Positions 59,729 to 64,000 of a stretch of 64,000 bases of DNA are shown piece by piece. The notes under the pieces are model-generated. The model did not search any database. It saw nothing but the letters and a program-made list of their open reading frames with translations, and was not told the DNA's origin. The stretch is from an uncultured Methylobacillus sp. GTDB lineage: Bacteria > Pseudomonadota > Gammaproteobacteria > Burkholderiales > Methylophilaceae. The stretch covers positions 186,001 to 250,000 of the forward strand of contig CAMLDO010000002.1 of the NCBI GenBank assembly GCA_946478865.1. Reading direction: 5' to 3'. How positions within the stretch are numbered: the first letter of the stretch is position 1; every line of letters begins with the position of its first letter. A program made the position numbers and the translations under genes.

Positions 59729-60421
59729 TTATTTACACTCCACCTGCTTGAGTTCGCTATAGGGAAAATCCGGCTTCTGGCGTCGGATTTCTTCGGCCTT
59801 GCTGTCAGGAACCTTGTCCAGCGCGATCAGGAATTGACGCCCCTCCTGATTGCGCACCGCCTTGACCACATCGGTAACGCCGCGATTGCGCATGTCGCCC
59901 GCGAGTCGTGTCGCCAGATTTTCATCCTTGAACACGCCGAAGGAGATCGCGTTGCGCCATTGCGCGTCCTTGACGATGAAGGTGTTGTCGATTCCCAGAC
60001 TATGCAAGGCCTCGTTACGCGCCTGCGCCTCTTCGAAACTCGGCAGTGGCGGGATGTAGACCCAGTAGCGGATCGCTTCGCGATTGGCCACCGTTTCCAC
60101 CTTGGATTCCAGCCCCAGCTTGTCGATGACGGTGCGGGCGCGCTCGATGCGCTTGCCGGTAAAGCTTCCCCATTCGTAACAGGCTACTTGTTCGATTGCA
60201 GGAAGCGCCGGTTGTTCCGTCAACGGCACCGAAACCGGATCGGGCACCGCTGTTTTGGGCATGGCAGCCACTTCCGACTCGGTCAACAGCTTCATCTTGT
60301 CCGCCGCAATCGGCTCGTGGCCGGGCTGCATGCCCCCGCTCAATGGCTTGCTCAGCTCGAAATAACCGAACAACAGCCCGTTTACGGCCAGCAACAGCCA
60401 GAACAACCATTTCCACTTCAT
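59729..60421 (-). CDS. SPOR-domain protein, membrane-anchored
   Basis: A 230-residue protein with an N-terminal membrane anchor (about 3-20), a Pro-rich linker, and a C-terminal SPOR-like domain of about 75 residues (about 120-200, with RYWVYIPPLPSFEEAQARN and WRNAISFGVFKDENLA). SPOR domains bind denuded peptidoglycan at the division septum. The start ATG overlaps the coaX stop (ATGA), so it is coupled to coaX-birA; this coaX-SPOR pairing is seen in other Betaproteobacteria. Confidence 0.85.
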   Translation of the reverse strand: MKWKWLFWLLLAVNGLLFGYFELSKPLSGGMQPGHEPIAADKMKLLTESEVAAMPKTAVPDPVSVPLTEQPALPAIEQVACYEWGSFTGKRIERARTVIDKLGLESKVETVANREAIRYWVYIPPLPSFEEAQARNEALHSLGIDNTFIVKDAQWRNAISFGVFKDENLATRLAGDMRNRGVTDVVKAVRNQEGRQFLIALDKVPDSKAEEIRRQKPDFPYSELKQVECK

Positions 60422-61149
60422 ACCGTTGTTTTCTCCAAAAGCAGCAGGCCATGCAAGACCAGATGAGGATTGAGGATGGCCGGCACCGGCAGGGCGGCAG
60501 CCAGTGTTTCCGCATCGCCGCCGCTCAGGATGCAGACAGGCGCGCGCCCTTCGCGCAACGCCAGCATCTGCTCCATATGCCGTATCGCGCCGGCACAGGC
60601 GGCGAGCAAGCCGGTCTGGACAGCATCCGCTGTCGAGTCCGGGAAATCGCGCCAATGTCCGGCCGGAGGCGCAACGGCCGCAGTGCCACTGACAAGCGAG
60701 ACGCGCATCAGCCCGATTCCGGGAACAATCAGTCCGCCCAGAAATTCGCCCTGCCCCGACAAGGCATCGACTGTCATGGCCGTACCGGCATTCACAACGA
60801 TGCAAGGCGCGTGATACGTGTTCCACGCACTGACCAGCGCCGCCCAGCGGTCACTGCCCAGCGTTTCGGGAGCCTGATATCCATTGCTGACACCGCATGC
60901 GGAGGCCTGCGGCTTCGCCCACAGCGCAGGGAGGTTAAGCCCTGCCAACACAAGCGAAATACGCGATGCCACTGTTTCGCCCGCCACATTGGAGATCACG
61001 GCTCTCCGCACGCCCTGCAGGGTTTTCAACTGCTCGCCCAGTGCAGCAGGGTCCAGATTATCCGCCATGCCTTGCTGCACGAGCAGGCCCTGATCATCGA
61101 AGACGCCCCATTTGGTGCGCGTGTTGCCGGCGTCGATGGCGAGGATCAT
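60418..61149 (-). CDS. coaX: Type III pantothenate kinase
   Basis: A 243-residue CoaX. The ATP-binding DAGNTRTKWG lies at residues 6-15, and GSDRWAALVSA and NAGTAMTVDAL in the middle are diagnostic. It phosphorylates pantothenate, the first step of coenzyme A synthesis, and is not inhibited by CoA in known members. It lies between birA and the SPOR gene with 4-bp overlaps on both sides. Confidence 0.96.
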   Translation of the reverse strand: MILAIDAGNTRTKWGVFDDQGLLVQQGMADNLDPAALGEQLKTLQGVRRAVISNVAGETVASRISLVLAGLNLPALWAKPQASACGVSNGYQAPETLGSDRWAALVSAWNTYHAPCIVVNAGTAMTVDALSGQGEFLGGLIVPGIGLMRVSLVSGTAAVAPPAGHWRDFPDSTADAVQTGLLAACAGAIRHMEQMLALREGRAPVCILSGGDAETLAAALPVPAILNPHLVLHGLLLLEKTTV

Positions 61150-62123
61150 GCGACTGCCCTCATGCTGATTTCCCCTGCCGTAAAGCGCTGCACGCCTTCT
61201 GCAGTACGCACGAGCAAGGCACCATCTGCGGCAATGCCTTCAGCAATGCCCTCGATCACTCGTCCGTCCGGCATCAGCATGCGCACGGTATCGTTGTGAT
61301 AGGCGTGATGCGCGGTCCATTCGTCGCGCAGTTGCTCGAAACCGCCGCGCTCGAACGCCTGCAACACATCGGCCAGATGGCGCAATAGCGTGGCCAGCAC
61401 CACATCGCGCTCCACCGGAATATCGAGCAGGCGAGACAAGTCAGTCGCCGGCTGGTCGATGGCGCGGCGCATCACTTCCGGCAAGCGCAGGTTGAGGCCA
61501 ATGCCGATCACGGCCGCGCTCGGTCCGTCCATGTCGCCCTGCAATTCGATGAGGATGCCCGCGAGTTTCTGCTGATCGCTCAGCACGTCGTTGGGCCATT
61601 TGAGTTGTGCATCCGTGGCACCCAATTCGCGCAAGGCACGCATCATCGCCACGCCGACGGCCAGGCTCAGCCCGGACAGCGCACCTGCCCCGCAGTCGAA
61701 GCGCCATAGCACGGAAAATGCGAGACTGTTTCCCAATCCCGCCTGCCACACGCGACCGCGCCGGCCACGCCCGGAAGTCTGCAATTCCGCCACGGCACAG
61801 GTAGCATGAGGCGCCCCTTGGGAAGCGGCGTGCATAAGGTGGCTGTTGGTCGAATCGATACGCTCGTGGATTTCGAGCGTGTAGGTATCGGCGTGCGGGC
61901 CAAGCAGCGCCAATATGCGCTCACGGTCGAGAAAGCTCACCGGTTCCGGCAGGCGATAACCCTTGCCGCGCACGGAAAACAGCTGCACGCCCAGCGCTTC
62001 CGCGTCCTGCAGCGCATTCCACACCGTCGCGCGCGTGACGCCGAAATGGCTCGCAATATCCTCGCCCGAGTGAAACCGGCCGTCGGACAACAAGCGCAGG
62101 ATGGGAAAGGTCAACGAATTCAT
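61146..62123 (-). CDS. birA: Biotin-[acetyl-CoA-carboxylase] ligase with HTH (BirA)
   Basis: A 325-residue bifunctional BirA from the ATG at 62123. An N-terminal winged helix-turn-helix (about 1-62, GEDIASHFGVTRATVWNAL) precedes the biotin protein ligase domain, with TSGRGRRGRVW (biotin/AMP loop, about 112) and LKWPNDVL (about 165). The C-terminal beta-barrel is complete. It attaches biotin to the carboxylase carrier protein and probably represses biotin genes. Upstream in-frame sequence to 62420 crosses the divergent glnS start and is not used. Confidence 0.95.
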   Translation of the reverse strand: MNSLTFPILRLLSDGRFHSGEDIASHFGVTRATVWNALQDAEALGVQLFSVRGKGYRLPEPVSFLDRERILALLGPHADTYTLEIHERIDSTNSHLMHAASQGAPHATCAVAELQTSGRGRRGRVWQAGLGNSLAFSVLWRFDCGAGALSGLSLAVGVAMMRALRELGATDAQLKWPNDVLSDQQKLAGILIELQGDMDGPSAAVIGIGLNLRLPEVMRRAIDQPATDLSRLLDIPVERDVVLATLLRHLADVLQAFERGGFEQLRDEWTAHHAYHNDTVRMLMPDGRVIEGIAEGIAADGALLVRTAEGVQRFTAGEISMRAVA

Positions 62124-62209
62124 CTGCCCGATTATACCTGCCGAGCGACCATCTCCGCCGCGCCGCCACGGTGTAAAATAACGCCCTAAACCAACCTGAC
62201 AGATTCGAC

Positions 62210-63976
62210 ATGTCCGAAGAAAAGAACACCTCCGCTCCCGCCTCCAACTTTTTGCGCAATATCGTCGAGCGCGACCTCGCGCAGGGCGCCTTTGCCAGCC
62301 GCCACTGGGCCGGTTCGCCGGGCGATGCCGCACACCAGAATGCAGGCGAGCCCGACCCGGCCAAGATCCGCACGCGTTTCCCGCCGGAACCCAACGGCTA
62401 CCTGCATATCGGCCACGCAAAGTCGATCTGCCTCAATTTCGGCCTGGCGCGCGATTATGGCGGCGTTTGCCACATGCGCTTCGACGACACCAATCCGGAA
62501 AAAGAAGAACAGGAATACGTCGATTCGATTACCGACTCCGTCAAGTGGCTGGGCTTCGGCTGGGAGGCCTATGGCCGCTCGCACCTCTACTTCGCTAGCA
62601 ATTACTTCGACTTCATGTACCGCGCGGCGGAATACCTCATCGAAGCCGGCCACGCCTATGTGGACCAGCAGAGCGCCGAGGAAATGCGCGTCAATCGCGG
62701 CACGCTGACCGAACCCGGCAAGAACTCGCCGTGGCGCGATCGCCCGGCTGCCGAAAGCCTCGCCATGTTCCGCGAGATGCGCGACGGCAAGCATCCGGAT
62801 GGCGCGATGGTGCTGCGTGCCAAGATCGACATGGCCTCGCCCAACATCAACCTGCGCGATCCGGCGATCTACCGCATCAAGCACGCCACCCACCACAACA
62901 CCGGCGACAAGTGGTGCATCTACCCGATGTACACCTACGCCCATCCGCTGGAGGACGCGCTGGAAGGCGTGACGCACTCCATCTGCACGCTGGAATTCGA
63001 AGACCAGCGCCCGTTCTACGACTGGGTGCTGGAGCGCCTCGCCGAAGGCGGCCTGCTCGCGCATCCGCTGCCCAAGCAGTACGAGTTCGCGCGCCTCAAC
63101 CTCACTTACGTCGTACTCTCCAAGCGCAAGCTCATCGAGTTGGTCGAAAAGCAGTTCGTGAGCGGCTGGGACGACCCGCGCATGCCTACCCTCGTCGGCA
63201 CGCGCCGTCGCGGCTATACGCCGGAAGGCTTCCGCCTGTTCGCCGAGCGCATCGGCGTGTCCAAGGCCGATTCGTGGATCGAATACACCATCCTCGAAGA
63301 CTGCATGCGCGAAACGCTCAACGAATCTGCCGAGCGCCGCATCGCCGTACTCGACCCGATCAAGCTGGTCATCGACAACTACCCGGAAGGCCAGTCCGAA
63401 GACTGCTTCGCCCCCAACCACCCGCAAAAACCGGAACTCGGCAAGCGCGTTGTGCCGCTCAGCCGCGAACTGTGGATCGAACGTGAAGACTTCATGGAAG
63501 AGCCGAGCAAAGGCTACTTCCGCCTCTTCCCCGGCAACAAGGTACGCCTGCGCTACGGCTACGTGATCGAATGCACCGGCTGCGAAAAGGATGAAAACGG
63601 TAACGTGACTGTCGTGCACTGCACCTACCTGCCCGACACCAAGTCTGGCACGCCGGGCGCAGACAGCATCAAGGTCAAGGGCAACATTCACTGGGTCTCC
63701 GCCTCCCACGCCTACACCGCCGAAGTGCGCCTCTACGATCGCCTGTTCAAGGACGCCCACCCCGGCGCTGGCGACCGCAACTACCTGGACGACCTCAACC
63801 CGGATTCGGTCAAGACGATTACCGCGCAACTTGAACCAGCACTCAAAGATGCCAAGCCTGAAGAACGCTTCCAGTTCGAGCGGCACGGGTATTTCGTGGC
63901 GGATCGCAAGGATAGTATGGAAGGGAAGCCGGTATTCAATAGGACGGTGACGTTACGGGATGCCTGGCAGAAATAA
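62210..63976 (+). CDS. glnS: Glutaminyl-tRNA synthetase
   Basis: A 588-residue class I synthetase. HIGH at residues 66-69 is in PPEPNGYLHIGHAKS, and the KMSKS-type motif is VVLSKRK (about 303). The C-terminal two beta-barrels bind the anticodon. The reading frame is complete to TAA at 63974-63976; the last 24 bp of the window hold nothing. It is divergent from birA (86 bp). With GluQ this gives two Glu/Gln-type synthetase relatives in the window. Confidence 0.97.
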   Translation: MSEEKNTSAPASNFLRNIVERDLAQGAFASRHWAGSPGDAAHQNAGEPDPAKIRTRFPPEPNGYLHIGHAKSICLNFGLARDYGGVCHMRFDDTNPEKEEQEYVDSITDSVKWLGFGWEAYGRSHLYFASNYFDFMYRAAEYLIEAGHAYVDQQSAEEMRVNRGTLTEPGKNSPWRDRPAAESLAMFREMRDGKHPDGAMVLRAKIDMASPNINLRDPAIYRIKHATHHNTGDKWCIYPMYTYAHPLEDALEGVTHSICTLEFEDQRPFYDWVLERLAEGGLLAHPLPKQYEFARLNLTYVVLSKRKLIELVEKQFVSGWDDPRMPTLVGTRRRGYTPEGFRLFAERIGVSKADSWIEYTILEDCMRETLNESAERRIAVLDPIKLVIDNYPEGQSEDCFAPNHPQKPELGKRVVPLSRELWIEREDFMEEPSKGYFRLFPGNKVRLRYGYVIECTGCEKDENGNVTVVHCTYLPDTKSGTPGADSIKVKGNIHWVSASHAYTAEVRLYDRLFKDAHPGAGDRNYLDDLNPDSVKTITAQLEPALKDAKPEERFQFERHGYFVADRKDSMEGKPVFNRTVTLRDAWQK

Positions 63977-64000
63977 TGCTGGGAACAAAGCAATTTCAAG

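Noticed and set aside
60427..60826. N-terminal extension of the SPOR gene
   Set aside because: It lies in the shadow of coaX; the SPOR protein begins at its membrane anchor at 60421.
62124..62420. N-terminal extension of birA
   Set aside because: It would run antisense to the glnS start and is unlike any BirA domain; the HTH begins at the ATG at 62123.

Overview
The window is about 64 kb of GC-rich, densely coding chromosome from a motile Gram-negative bacterium. The gene content is betaproteobacterial: a flagellar fliE-K operon behind a FleS/FleR-type pair, PilU, Hsp33, a pyruvate dehydrogenase operon whose LpdA carries its own lipoyl domain, CoaX joined to BirA and a SPOR protein, and GlnS. 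A member of the Nitrosomonadales (for example Gallionellaceae or relatives) is my best guess from style and gene order; this is inference. I see no rRNA, tRNA, IS element, prophage or CRISPR array. The window is core chromosome rather than an acquired island.

Layout. (1) 1-8693, minus strand: fliK (cut by the window edge), fliJ, I, H, G, F, E, preceded by the sigma-54 activator fleR and sensor kinase fleS. A near-consensus sigma-54 promoter sits between the fleR stop codon and fliE. (2) 9028-17734, plus strand: cheV-cheV-cheY-cheZ-cheA (a CheA without a P2 domain), an EAL-HDOD protein, pilU, a DUF3301 protein and gluQ. (3) 17787-23147: a chemoreceptor with an apparently cytoplasmic sensor region and a second sigma-54 promoter, hslO, and a PAS-PAS-GGDEF-EAL protein. 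(4) 23253-31452: RNA modification enzymes (SpoU-type methyltransferase, RsuA-type pseudouridine synthase), a MAPEG protein, trxC, a short-KdpD/KdpE/Kup potassium operon, and rhlE. (5) 31492-33686: fpr and a small group of stress-type genes (a charged 117-residue protein, a 58-residue serine-rich repeat protein, a hemerythrin). (6) 33690-47508: recJ and its partner gene, then sixA - TonB receptor - periplasmic binding protein - membrane GGDEF/EAL protein - orphan ParA - CYTH/CHAD protein - DUF6394 - RCK potassium channel - MFS transporter. (7) 47602-50112: envelope proteins (glycine-zipper, YcbK-type, L,D-transpeptidase) and a 64-residue protein. (8) 50113-59551: YhcH-type protein, M17 aminopeptidase, aceE-aceF-lpdA, and a GlcD-type FAD oxidase. 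(9) 59556-63976: a 39-residue peptide gene, SPOR protein, coaX, birA, glnS.

How it works together. Signalling dominates: one sigma-54 two-component cascade, a chemotaxis core, three GGDEF/EAL or EAL-like proteins, and two potassium loci. The best candidate for an undescribed system is the co-directional module at 36860-41940 (TonB-dependent receptor, ABC-type binding protein, membrane GGDEF-EAL protein). It could carry an outer-membrane ligand signal into c-di-GMP metabolism. Other notable points are the two sigma-54 promoters, the short KdpDE-Kup operon, the trxC leader hairpin that overlaps the ribosome binding site, the ParA/CYTH-CHAD/potassium-channel string, and two small genes at 32748-32924 and 59556-59675.
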